A DNA stretch of 30,285 bases. Source: an uncultured Corynebacterium sp. Its GTDB lineage: Bacteria; Actinomycetota; Actinomycetes; Mycobacteriales; Mycobacteriaceae. Made by a program: the position numbers and the translations under genes. Positions 14,489 to 22,696 of the stretch are shown here, piece after piece (position 1 is the stretch's first letter; the number at the start of each line of letters is the position of its first letter). The stretch covers positions 1 to 30,285 of the forward strand of contig NZ_CAMIFY010000035.1 of NCBI RefSeq assembly GCF_946222985.1. The letters run 5' to 3'. The notes under the pieces are model-generated. The model made no database searches and was not told the origin of the DNA. It saw only the letters and a program-made list of their open reading frames with translations.

Positions 14489-15688
14489 ATGACGCGGCCC
14501 ACGGATGACCACGCCCTTTCGACCGCCCCCGACGAAGCCCTGATCGATCCCCTCGACGAGTTGTTCTCGCTGATCCGGGATCCCGAACAGGCCCATGCCC
14601 AGCTGAAGGCGTCCCTCGAGTTCGTGGCGAACTGCCGCCACGTTTCGCCGTACAACGCGGCCCTCATCCAGATGCAGCGCCCCGGCACGGCGATGACGCA
14701 TCCGCGGCGGGACTGGGAGAAGCTCGGTCGGAAGGTGAAACCCGCGGCGATTCCCATCATCGTTCTCAAACCGTTCGGCCCGATCGAGAGTCACTTCGAG
14801 TACGACGAAACGGAACCGATGGAAGGCATGGAGTCCCTCGCCGTCACCGCGCCGTGGGATCGGTACGAGGTCCGCGGGGGCATGGAGGACCACATCTCGA
14901 ACCTCATCTCCCGGGCCCATCATTTCGGGGTGAAGGTGGTGCCGGCGAAATTGGGCTCCGCGCTGGGCGGGGACGTGCGGCGCGCCGACCTGCGGCCGTT
15001 GCTGCACAGAACCTCCAGGGCGTCGAAGGTCTGCACGCGGCGATACCTGATGCGGTACCGGGAATCGATGTCCGGTTCGCGACTCCTGTCCGTGCTCGTC
15101 CACGAATTCGCCCACGTCTTGTGCGGGCATCTCGGGCCCATCGCCCAGCGATCCGAATGGACGCGGAGCGACCTCGCCCGCGTCGACCTGCCCGTCGAAG
15201 TGGAGGAGCTGGAAGCCGAAAGCACGGCATTCATCGTCATGCGCCGTCTGGGCAGCGACACCGATTCCGCCGATCACCTGCGTCCGTACGTCGGTGACAC
15301 CGGCCCGGAGGAGATGGCACTCGGGGGCTTCCGCTATCAGCGGGTCCTCGTCGCGGCGAACTTGATCTTGGAGGCGATCACGGGGAAGCCGGCGATTCAG
15401 AAGGAGGTGCTCGAGGAAGCCAAGCAGGGGATCATCTCCGCGAAGGACGCCATCGAGTCCATCTTCGATGATTCCGACGACGCGTCGGATGCGCTCGATT
15501 CGCTTGACGACGGCGTCGACGTGATCCCCGTCGGACGTCCCGACCCCGGGGAGATCGCCCTCGAACCCGAACCTGACGGCGACGTCGGTTGGCAGTCGGG
15601 CGAATGGCGGGGCGGCGCGGACGACGGGGTGCAGGGCGAGCTGCCGGGACTCGCGAAGGTCCATCGCCTGCCCACGCCCCGTCCGTAG
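14489..15688 (+). CDS. ArdC-N/ImmA-IrrE-like zinc metallopeptidase
   Basis: In this 399-residue protein, residues 45-100 (FVANCRHVSPYNAALIQMQRPGTAMTHPRRDWEKLGRKVKPAAIPIIVLKPFGPI) resemble the ArdC N-terminal DNA-binding region, with the YNAxLIxxQxP and WxxxGRxV features. Residues 205-209 are HEFAH, a zinc HExxH site in the context LVHEFAHVLCGHLG, and EVEELEAESTAFIV (about 238-250) offers the third Glu ligand, as in ImmA/IrrE and ArdC peptidases. The C-terminal 80 residues are acidic and probably disordered. ArdC-type proteins act in antirestriction on plasmids, and ImmA peptidases cleave phage/ICE repressors; which applies here is unknown. It is divergent from the acidic DUF2786-like gene. 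Confidence 0.82.
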   Translation: MTRPTDDHALSTAPDEALIDPLDELFSLIRDPEQAHAQLKASLEFVANCRHVSPYNAALIQMQRPGTAMTHPRRDWEKLGRKVKPAAIPIIVLKPFGPIESHFEYDETEPMEGMESLAVTAPWDRYEVRGGMEDHISNLISRAHHFGVKVVPAKLGSALGGDVRRADLRPLLHRTSRASKVCTRRYLMRYRESMSGSRLLSVLVHEFAHVLCGHLGPIAQRSEWTRSDLARVDLPVEVEELEAESTAFIVMRRLGSDTDSADHLRPYVGDTGPEEMALGGFRYQRVLVAANLILEAITGKPAIQKEVLEEAKQGIISAKDAIESIFDDSDDASDALDSLDDGVDVIPVGRPDPGEIALEPEPDGDVGWQSGEWRGGADDGVQGELPGLAKVHRLPTPRP

Positions 15689-15691
15689 ACT
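15686..15691 (+). promoter_or_regulatory. -10 box TAGACT overlapping the preceding stop codon
   Basis: The TAG stop of the peptidase gene (15686-15688) is the first half of TAGACT, which ends 6 nt before the selO ATG at 15698. selO can therefore be transcribed as a leaderless mRNA from inside the end of the upstream gene. Confidence 0.5.
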
Positions 15692-15697
15692 CGACCC

Positions 15698-17317
15698 ATG
15701 TCACAGTCGAACGAGCCGACCATCCTGTCCGACCCGCCCGTCCGCCTGTCGTCGCACTACGCCGATGCGTTGCCGGAATTGACCATCGAGTGGACCGCCC
15801 GGGAGGCGCCGGCCCCCGAGCTCGTGGTGCTCAACGACGAGCTGGCCCGCGAACTCGGCCTCGACCCGGAGTGGCTGCGCACCCCGGAGGGCCTGGATTT
15901 CCTCCTCGGCCGCGCGGTGCCCGCCGGCGCCCGCCCCGTCGCCCAGGCCTACTCCGGCCACCAGTTCGGCCAGTTCGTGCCGATCCTCGGCGACGGCCGC
16001 GCCCTGCTCCTCGGCGAAATCACCGACCGCGAAGGGAATCTGCGCGACATCCACCTCAAGGGTTCCGGCGCCACGCCCTTCGCCCGCCGCGGCGACGGCC
16101 TGGCCGCGTTGGGTCCGATGCTGCGCGAGTACCTCGTCGCCGAGGCCATGCACGCCCTGGGCGTGCCGACCACCCGCGCGTTGGCCGTCGTCGCCACCGG
16201 TGGCCGGGTCCAACGCGAGCGCGCCCTGCCGGGTGCGGTGCTGGTGCGCGTCGCCTCGAGCCACCTTCGCGTCGGCACGTTCCAGTTCGCCCGGACCCAT
16301 GGGGACGACGACGTCGTCAAGCGACTCATCGACCATGCCGCCGAGCGCCACTACCCGTCCGTCCTCGCCGCCCCCGACGACGACCGGGCTTTGGCCCTGT
16401 TCGACGCCGTCGCGGATGCGCAGGCGCGGCTGGTGGCCGAATGGATCGGCGTCGGATTCATCCACGGGGTGATGAACACCGACAACATCACCATCTCCGG
16501 CGAGACCATCGATTACGGGCCGTGCGCCTTCGTCGACGCCCATGACCCGGCGACGGTGTTCAGTTCCATCGACGAGCAGGGCATCTACGCCTTCGGCAAT
16601 CAGCCTCGGGTGCTGGAATGGGATCTGGCGCGGTTCACCGAGACCCTCGTGCCGCTCTACGACGACGACGCCGATCGCTCGCTCGACCTGGCCCGCGAGC
16701 ATCTGTCCGCTTTCCGGGAGCTTTACGACGCCCACGCCCGACGCGTCACCCTCGAGAAGCTGGGGCTCGCCGGGCGGGTGGCCGAAGGCACCGATTCGGT
16801 GGGCTCCGAGAGTTCGGAGGCTGGCGCGAACGCGACCGGAGACCTCGATCCCGTGGCCGTCGCGGCCGTCGCCGACGAGTGGCGGGGCCTGCTCGTCGCC
16901 GAGGGCCCCGACCACACGCTGGTCCACCGGGCGTTGACCGACGCCGCGGCCGGCGGGCCCGACGGCATCGACCCCGCCGTCGCCGACGCCGCGTTCCTGG
17001 CCCACTTCTCCGACGGCGAGCGCGCCGCCGAGTGGCTGGCGGCCTGGCGCGAACTCGGGCCCGACGCCGAGGCCATGGCGTCCGCCAACCCGATCTACGT
17101 TCCGCGCAATCACCTGGTCGAGGAGGCGCTGTCCGCCGCGAGCGGTGACGCGGGCGCTGTGGGAGATGCGGGCGCCGCCCGCGACCTCGGCCCCTTCCAC
17201 GCTCTGCTCGAGCGGATCACCGACCCGTTCACCCGCAGCGACGACCCCGACGACGACCGCTACGAGCGCCCCGCCCCCGAGGACTTCGGCGACTACACCA
17301 CCTACTGCGGCACGTAG
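15698..17317 (+). CDS. selO: SelO/YdiU family protein adenylyltransferase
   Basis: This 539-residue pseudokinase-fold enzyme transfers AMP from ATP to protein Ser/Thr/Tyr. The family starts are intact: GHQFGQFVPILGDGRALLLGE (about residues 87-107), HLKGSGATPFARRGDGLAALGPMLREYLVAEAM with the nucleotide-binding Lys and Arg, RVASSHLRVGTFQF, and the active-site GFIHGVMNTDNITISGETIDYGPCAF, with catalytic Asp/Asn and the metal-binding Asp of DYG. NPIYVPRNHLVEEAL is the conserved C-terminal segment. An Ala/Ser/Glu-rich insertion (about residues 365-385) makes it slightly longer than E. coli YdiU. The C-terminus ends YCGT, with cysteine where many eukaryotic homologues have selenocysteine nearby. It is associated with redox stress in other organisms. 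Confidence 0.95.
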   Translation: MSQSNEPTILSDPPVRLSSHYADALPELTIEWTAREAPAPELVVLNDELARELGLDPEWLRTPEGLDFLLGRAVPAGARPVAQAYSGHQFGQFVPILGDGRALLLGEITDREGNLRDIHLKGSGATPFARRGDGLAALGPMLREYLVAEAMHALGVPTTRALAVVATGGRVQRERALPGAVLVRVASSHLRVGTFQFARTHGDDDVVKRLIDHAAERHYPSVLAAPDDDRALALFDAVADAQARLVAEWIGVGFIHGVMNTDNITISGETIDYGPCAFVDAHDPATVFSSIDEQGIYAFGNQPRVLEWDLARFTETLVPLYDDDADRSLDLAREHLSAFRELYDAHARRVTLEKLGLAGRVAEGTDSVGSESSEAGANATGDLDPVAVAAVADEWRGLLVAEGPDHTLVHRALTDAAAGGPDGIDPAVADAAFLAHFSDGERAAEWLAAWRELGPDAEAMASANPIYVPRNHLVEEALSAASGDAGAVGDAGAARDLGPFHALLERITDPFTRSDDPDDDRYERPAPEDFGDYTTYCGT

Positions 17318-17801
17318 CGCCTTCGCCGGTGCCGCACTTGCTCCGCGCCTGCGCCGCCGCCTGAACGGGCTACGCCGTACTCGCACCACCGGACTCCCGA
17401 CGCCGCACTTTCGACACGGCACCCCCGACCACCCCCGCACCCCGCACCCCTCCCGATGGGGGTGCGGGGTTGGCCGTCGTCCACGCAATCGCGCCCATCG
17501 ACGCACCCCATCACCGTTATCCGCTCGTGACGGCGCAAACAATCAGATGATTCCAGAAGCGTTTTCTCCGAAACCCGCACGAAACACACGTTGATCATCT
17601 TTTAATAAGCAGACCGACCAGACAGTGGCGCAGCCCACACGGCCGCCGGGCACACCATCGCCCGGACGGCGCCGGGCGACGCCACCGTCGCAAAGCATCA
17701 CCCCGGAGCGGAACCGAAAACACCCCCGGTTCCCACAACGCGGCAGCACCGTCCCGCGCAACCACACATCACACATCCCGCGAGCACACTCAGGAGTCCC
17801 A
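17318..17801. other. 484-bp gap between selO and pntA: hairpin, AT-rich patch, leader
   Basis: No credible gene is seen. The first half carries the selO terminator hairpin. An AT-rich patch (17591-17608, TTGATCATCTTTTAATAA) is the likely promoter zone of pntAB, though no clean -35/-10 pair can be assigned. Between it and the GTG at 17802 there is a 190-nt leader with an 8-bp hairpin, TCGCCCGG (17658-17665)/CCGGGCGA (17672-17679). A long leader is unusual in this window, where most genes look leaderless. Confidence 0.5.
17439..17470. terminator. 12-bp perfect hairpin after selO
   Basis: ACCCCGCACCCC (17439-17450) and GGGGTGCGGGGT (17459-17470) flank an 8-nt loop. It is the most stable simple hairpin in the window, 120 nt after the selO stop. 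No T tract follows. It probably ends selO transcription. Confidence 0.6.
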
Positions 17802-19421
17802 GTGCGAATCGGAATCCCCACGGAACCGGATCCCCGGCAGCCGCTCGTCGCGGCGACGCCGGACACGGTCGCCAAGCTGATCAAGCTCGGCTACGACGTC
17901 GACGTCCAAGCCGGCGCCGGCGCCCATGCCGCCTACCCCGACGACCTTTACGAAGCCGCCGGCGCCCGTCTCGTCGGCGAAGATGTGTGGAACTCGGACA
18001 TCGTCACCACCCTCGATGCCCCGCCGCGCGAACGCCGCGACCAGATGAAGCCCGGAGCGATGCTCGTCGCCCGCATGGCCCCCGGTCGCAACGCCGACCT
18101 CGTCGACGAGCTCGCCGCCGCCAACCTCACCTCGCTGGCCATGGACACCGTGCCGCGCCTGTCGCGCGCCCAGTCGATGGACGTGCTGTCGTCGATGGCC
18201 AACATCGCCGGCTACCGCGCCGTCGTCGAGGCCGCCAACAGCTTCGGCCGCCTGTTCACCGGCCAGGTCACCGCCGCGGGCAAGGTCCCGCCGGCGACCG
18301 TCTACGTCATCGGCGCCGGCGTCGGCGGACTGGCCGCGATCGGCACCGCCAACTCCATGGGCGCCATCGTCAAGGCCACCGACCTGCGCCCCGAAGCCGG
18401 CGAGCAGGTCGAATCCATGGGCGCGGAGTTCATCCCGATCCCCGTGGCCTCGGAAAAGTCCGACGACGGCTACGCCAAGGAGATGACCGACGACCAGGCC
18501 ACCGCCGCCGCGAAGCTCTACGCCGAGCAGTCGGCCGCGGCCGACATCGTCATCACCACCGCGAACATCCCCGGCCGCCAGTCGCCGCGACTGCTCACCG
18601 CCGACGACGTCCACGCCATGCGACCGGGCAGCGTCATCGTCGACATGGCCGCGGCCAACGGCGGCAACTGCGAGCTCACCGTGCCCGGCGAGGTCATCGT
18701 CACCGACGGCGGCGTGACCATCATCGGCCACACCGACTTGGCCGGGCGCCTGCCGGGCCAGGCGTCGCAGCTCTACGGCCAGAACATCGTCAACCTGTTC
18801 AAGCTGATCACCCCGGAAAAGGACGGCCACCCCGTCCTCGACCTCGACGACGACATCGTCCGCGGCATCACCGTCACGCTCAACGGCGCGACGTCGACCA
18901 CCGGCGGCGACGACGGCAACGTCGAGGCGGAGACCACCGGCGCCGCCACCGACACCCGCATCCTGTGGCCCCCGCCGCCGGTGCAGGTCTCGGCGACGCC
19001 GGCCGCCGCCGCGCAGGAGAAGCTCGCCGCCGCGGCCACCGCCGAAGCCCCCGAGAAGGTCGCCTTCATGGGCGGCGCGAAGGCGCGCATCGGCCTGGCC
19101 CTGGCGGTCATCCTCGGCGCGGCGGTCATTCTGGCCAGCCCCGCCTCGGTCAGCGTCAACTACATGGTGCTCACCCTGGCCATCGTCCTGGGCTTCTACG
19201 TCATCTCGGCGGTCACGCCGCGACTGCACACCCCGCTGATGTCGGAGACCAACGCCATCTCGGGCATCGTGCTCGTCGGCGCGATCCTGGTGGTCAGTTC
19301 CACCAACATCGTGATCAGCTCCCTGGCGTTCCTCGCCATCATGCTGTCCTCGATCAACATCTTCGGTGGCTTCGCCATCACCGACCGCATGCTGGGCATG
19401 TTCCGCAAGGAGGAGGCGTAA
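17802..19421 (+). CDS. pntA: Proton-translocating NAD(P) transhydrogenase, alpha subunit
   Basis: This 539-residue protein has an N-terminal NAD(H)-binding domain dI starting RIGIPTEPDPRQPLVAATPDTVAKLIKLGYDV, with RMAPGRNADLVDELAAANLTSLAMDTVPRLSRAQSMDVLSSMANIAGYRAV and the Rossmann GAGVGGLAAIGTANSMGAIVKATDLRP (about residues 169-195). A linker of Ala-rich sequence leads to four C-terminal helices (from about 425), including LHTPLMSETNAISGIV, a PntA hallmark. It is therefore the E. coli-type long alpha chain, not the split PntAA/PntAB form. It makes NADPH from NADH at the expense of the proton gradient. The GTG start is selected by AGGAG at 17792-17796. pntB follows 3 nt after the stop. Confidence 0.96.
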   Translation: MRIGIPTEPDPRQPLVAATPDTVAKLIKLGYDVDVQAGAGAHAAYPDDLYEAAGARLVGEDVWNSDIVTTLDAPPRERRDQMKPGAMLVARMAPGRNADLVDELAAANLTSLAMDTVPRLSRAQSMDVLSSMANIAGYRAVVEAANSFGRLFTGQVTAAGKVPPATVYVIGAGVGGLAAIGTANSMGAIVKATDLRPEAGEQVESMGAEFIPIPVASEKSDDGYAKEMTDDQATAAAKLYAEQSAAADIVITTANIPGRQSPRLLTADDVHAMRPGSVIVDMAAANGGNCELTVPGEVIVTDGGVTIIGHTDLAGRLPGQASQLYGQNIVNLFKLITPEKDGHPVLDLDDDIVRGITVTLNGATSTTGGDDGNVEAETTGAATDTRILWPPPPVQVSATPAAAAQEKLAAAATAEAPEKVAFMGGAKARIGLALAVILGAAVILASPASVSVNYMVLTLAIVLGFYVISAVTPRLHTPLMSETNAISGIVLVGAILVVSSTNIVISSLAFLAIMLSSINIFGGFAITDRMLGMFRKEEA

Positions 19422-19424
19422 ACA

Positions 19425-21104
19425 ATGAGCGCATCGACCATCTTCACCGACACCGTCGCGCAGGCCGCGACGACGGCCACGGCCGTCACCGCCGCCGGCG
19501 CACCCGCCGCCGACGCCACGGGTGACGCACTGCTGGACTGGACCAACCGCCTGTCCACGTTGGGCTACATCGCCGCGGCCCTGCTGTTCATCCTCGCGCT
19601 GGCCGCGCTGTCCAAGCCGGAGACCGCCCGCCGCGGCAACACGCTGGGCATGACCGGCATGGGCATCGCCGTGGTCATCGCCATCGTCCAGGCCACGGTC
19701 ACCGCCGCCCGCGATTCCAGCGGCGACCACATGAGCCCCCTGGTCACCCTGATCCTCATCGGCCTGGCCATGACCCTCGGCGGCATCTTCGGCGCCTGGC
19801 GCGCCCGGTCCGTCGAGATGACGGGCCTGCCGCAGCTCATCGCGTACTTCAACGGCTTCGTCGGCCTGGCCGCGGTGTTCATCGGCTACAACTCCTACCT
19901 CTCGGCCGACGAGCTGACCGGCAACGCGCAGGCGTTCCACCTCGGCGAGGTGTTCCTGGGCGTGTTCATCGGCGCGGTGACCTTCGCCGGCTCCGTCGTC
20001 GCCGGCCTGAAGCTGGCCGAGAAGATGAAGGGCGCCCCGGTGCTGCTGCCGGGCCGCAACGTCCTCAACGTCGCGATCCTGCTGATCTCGCTGGCCCTGA
20101 TGGTCACCTTCATCGTCGTCGGCGACGGCTCGATGGCCTGGGTCGCCCTGGGCGTCATGACCGCCCTGGCCCTGTTCCTCGGCTGGCACCTGGTCATCGC
20201 CATCGGCGGCGGCGACATGCCGGTCGTGGTGTCGATCATGAACTCCTACTCCGGCTGGGCCGCGGCGTTCACCGGCCTGATGCTGGGCAACCCGCTGCTG
20301 ATCATCACCGGCGCACTGGTCGGTTCCTCCGGCGCGTACCTGAGCTACATCATGTGCCAGGCGATGAACCGCTCCTTCCTCAACGTGCTGCTCGGCGGCT
20401 TCGGCACCGACGGCGGCGCCGTCGCCGCCGACGGCGAGACCGGCACCCACACCGAGGTCTCGGTCTCCGACACCGCGGACCTGCTGAAGATGGCCGACAC
20501 GGTCATGATCACCCCGGGCTACGGCATGGCCGTCTCCCAGGCGCAGTACCCGGTCGCCGAGCTGACCCGCACCCTGCGCGACGCGGGCAAGGACGTCACC
20601 TTCGGCATCCACCCGGTCGCCGGCCGCCTGCCGGGACACATGAACGTCCTGCTCGCCGAGGCGAAGGTCCCCTACGACCTGGTCCTCGAGATGGACGAGG
20701 TCAACGACGACTTCGCCGACATCGACGTCGTGCTGGTCATCGGCGCCAACGACACGGTCAACCCGATCGCCGAGAAGCCCGGCTCCCCCATCGCCGGCAT
20801 GCCGGTGCTGAAGGTCTGGGAGGCCGAGAACGTCGTGGTGTTCAAGCGCTCCATGGGCTCCGGTTACGCCGGCGTGCAGAACCCGCTGTTCTTCAACGAC
20901 AACACCGACATGCTGCTTGGCGACGCCAAGTCGTCCGTCGAGTCGATCATCTCCGAGCTGAAGTCCTCGGGTGGCGCCGCTTCGGGTTCGGGTGGCTCGG
21001 GCGCCAAGTCCGGTGCCGGGGCCAAGTCCGGCGCGAAGTCCGGTTCCGCCGAGCGCGACGCCTCCGGCGCCCGCCAGGTCCCGGCCTCGGTGCACGAGAA
21101 GTAA
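19425..21104 (+). CDS. pntB: Proton-translocating NAD(P) transhydrogenase, beta subunit
   Basis: This 559-residue protein has about eight or nine transmembrane helices (residues 45-325: GYIAAALLFILALAALSKPETARRGN through LGNPLLIITGALVGSSGAYLSYIMCQAMNRS), then the NADP(H)-binding domain dIII. Signature motifs in dIII are GYGMAVSQAQYPVAELTRTLRDAG, FGIHPVAGRLPGHMNVLLAEA and ANDTVNPIAEKPGSPIAGMPVLKVWEAENVVVFKRSMGSGYAGVQNPLFF. Compared with E. coli PntB it has a 40-residue Ala/Thr-rich N-terminal extension and a 45-residue Ser/Gly/Ala/Lys-rich C-terminal tail. AAGGAGG at 19409-19415, inside the end of pntA, serves as ribosome binding site, so the two are cotranscribed and probably coupled. Subunits form an alpha2-beta2 complex in the plasma membrane. 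Confidence 0.96.
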   Translation: MSASTIFTDTVAQAATTATAVTAAGAPAADATGDALLDWTNRLSTLGYIAAALLFILALAALSKPETARRGNTLGMTGMGIAVVIAIVQATVTAARDSSGDHMSPLVTLILIGLAMTLGGIFGAWRARSVEMTGLPQLIAYFNGFVGLAAVFIGYNSYLSADELTGNAQAFHLGEVFLGVFIGAVTFAGSVVAGLKLAEKMKGAPVLLPGRNVLNVAILLISLALMVTFIVVGDGSMAWVALGVMTALALFLGWHLVIAIGGGDMPVVVSIMNSYSGWAAAFTGLMLGNPLLIITGALVGSSGAYLSYIMCQAMNRSFLNVLLGGFGTDGGAVAADGETGTHTEVSVSDTADLLKMADTVMITPGYGMAVSQAQYPVAELTRTLRDAGKDVTFGIHPVAGRLPGHMNVLLAEAKVPYDLVLEMDEVNDDFADIDVVLVIGANDTVNPIAEKPGSPIAGMPVLKVWEAENVVVFKRSMGSGYAGVQNPLFFNDNTDMLLGDAKSSVESIISELKSSGGAASGSGGSGAKSGAGAKSGAKSGSAERDASGARQVPASVHEK

Positions 21105-21153
21105 GCGGGTCCGCCCCGCCGAGCTCCGGCTCACCCCGGACCCGGCTCCGAAT

Positions 21154-21221
21154 CAAACGCCTACGTTCCGCACAGATACCTACGTTGCAACGTGTGTATC
21201 TGCGCGAAACGTAGGCGTTTG
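21154..21221. repeat. Nested palindromic repeat, copy A (68 bp)
   Basis: The outer 26-nt arms match at 24 positions, including 14 perfect outer bp CAAACGCCTACGTT/AACGTAGGCGTTTG. The 16-nt centre contains the palindrome ACGTTGCAACGT. The element starts 49 nt after the pntB stop, between co-directional genes. It belongs to the same family as the copies at 22619 and 30235. Confidence 0.9.
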
Positions 21222-21350
21222 CGCGTATCCGCCGACGTTCGCGGGGCCTCCGCGCGTCGTGTCTATCGGCCGCTCCCCCGCCCCGGTGCCATAACCTGGG
21301 CGAAGAGTCTCCGGTCGCGATCGCGCGACCGCCCTGCGAGGAGGAAGCCC

Positions 21351-22586
21351 GTGGCCGCCGCGAAACGACGACCGACGCTCATTGCCCTGCTGATCGGCAT
21401 CCTCATCGGTGCCGCGACCATGGCCGGCGTGGGCTACGGACTCGGCTGGGTCGGCGACGGCAGCCCGGCCGACCCGGACACCGCCGCCCGCGCCGACGGC
21501 GACGGCGATCCGGCGGCCACGCCGCGCTCGGGGGCGGGATCGGGTGACGGGGGCGACGGGACGTCGTCAAGCGAAGAGACGGTCACCGTCTCGCTCTCGG
21601 GCGACCTCCTGTGGCACGAAGAAGTCTGGACCTCCGGCCAAAACCCGGACGGCACGTGGGATTTCACGGACATGTTCGCCGACGTCAAGCCCCTCGTCGA
21701 CGGCGCCGACTTCGCCGTGTGCCACCAGGAGACCATCTTCGCGCCGCCGGAGGGCCCCTACTCAGCGTACCCGTCGTTCCAGACCCCGCCGCAGGTCGTC
21801 GACGGCATCCGCGACACCGGCTGGGACATGTGCACCACCGCGTCCAACCACTCCGTCGACGCCGGCACGGAGGGCCTCGTGCGCACGCTCGACACCTTCG
21901 ACGCCGCCGGCGTCCTGCACTCCGGGGCGGCGCGCAGCCCCGAGGAGATGGCCGAGCCGCGGATCTTCACCACCGACGACGGCGTGCGCATCGGCGTCGT
22001 CACCGGCACCTACGCCACCAACGGCATCCCCGTCGAGGAACCCTGGCTGCTCGGCGACCTCGACCCCGACGCCCTGCTGGCCAAGGCCGCGGCGACGCGC
22101 GCGGCGGGCGCCGACATCGTGATGGTGGCCATGCACGCCGGCGACGAAGGCGTCACCGCGCCGACGCAGCAGCAGCTCGACCTCGCCGACGTGCTCACCC
22201 GCTCCCCCGACGTCGACGTCGTCTACGGCCACCACATCCACGCCGTCCAGCCGATCGAGCAGGTCAACGGCAAGTGGGTCATCTACGGCCTCGGCAACAT
22301 GGTCGCGCACCAGTCGGCCGAGACCACCCTGTCCTACGAGGGCATCACCGTCGAGCTGGAGTTCGCGCGGGAGGCGGCCGAGGGTGACGGATGGACCGTG
22401 CGCGAGCTGACGTACGTGCCGACGATCATCACCCCCCACGGCACTTTCCCCGTGCGCGTGGCGCCGATTTCGACGCTGATGGGCCACCCCGACGCCGACC
22501 GCGCCCGCCTCGACGCGTCGCTGGCCCGCACCCGCGAAGCCGTGTTCAGTCGCGGGCTCGATCCGGCGATGGTGACGGAAGGGTAG
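21351..22586 (+). CDS. CapA family protein (poly-gamma-glutamate synthesis type)
   Basis: In this 411-residue protein a short basic N-terminus and a single hydrophobic helix (LIALLIGILIGAATMAGVGYGLGWV) anchor it in the membrane. A 40-residue Gly/Asp/Ser linker follows, then a metallophosphatase-like CapA domain. Motifs are VSLSGDLLWHEEV, CTTASNHSVDAGTEGL (the family's SNHxxD) and VVYGHHIHAVQPIE (GHHxH). The active domain is therefore extracytoplasmic. CapA homologues are needed for poly-gamma-glutamate capsule attachment or export in Bacillus; without capB/capC neighbours the role here is open, possibly wall or capsule processing. The GTG at 21351 is chosen because of GAGGAGG just upstream (21338-21344). 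Confidence 0.88.
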   Translation: MAAAKRRPTLIALLIGILIGAATMAGVGYGLGWVGDGSPADPDTAARADGDGDPAATPRSGAGSGDGGDGTSSSEETVTVSLSGDLLWHEEVWTSGQNPDGTWDFTDMFADVKPLVDGADFAVCHQETIFAPPEGPYSAYPSFQTPPQVVDGIRDTGWDMCTTASNHSVDAGTEGLVRTLDTFDAAGVLHSGAARSPEEMAEPRIFTTDDGVRIGVVTGTYATNGIPVEEPWLLGDLDPDALLAKAAATRAAGADIVMVAMHAGDEGVTAPTQQQLDLADVLTRSPDVDVVYGHHIHAVQPIEQVNGKWVIYGLGNMVAHQSAETTLSYEGITVELEFAREAAEGDGWTVRELTYVPTIITPHGTFPVRVAPISTLMGHPDADRARLDASLARTREAVFSRGLDPAMVTEG

Positions 22587-22618
22587 TTCGCTTTACGACG
22601 GCCCCCGCGTCCCCTCCC

Positions 22619-22690
22619 CGCAAACGCCTACGTTGAGCACAGATACACACGTTGCAACGTAGGCGTCTGCGCGAAACGTAGGCGTTTGCG
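22619..22690. repeat. Nested palindromic repeat, copy B (72 bp)
   Basis: Outer arms CGCAAACGCCTACGTT and its reverse complement are perfect over 16 bp. The centre ACACGTTGCAACGTAG is the reverse complement of the centre of copy A, so B is inserted in the opposite orientation. It fills most of the gap between two convergent genes (32 nt after the CapA stop, 6 nt before the opposing stop). Confidence 0.9.
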
Positions 22691-22696
22691 CCGCGG

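Noticed and set aside
17591..17608. TTGATC and TAATAA as a -35/-10 pair for pntAB
   Set aside because: The spacing between them is only 6 bp, so they cannot form one promoter; kept only as an AT-rich patch.
17790..21134. A 1114-codon minus-strand open frame opposite pntA/pntB
   Set aside because: Composition is Gly/Asp/Arg/Val-rich without domains; the plus strand encodes textbook PntA and PntB.
21154..22690. Repeats A and B as a CRISPR array or IS terminal inverted repeats
   Set aside because: There is no regular spacer spacing, and the enclosed DNA is an ordinary CapA gene with no transposase; each copy is complete and palindromic by itself.
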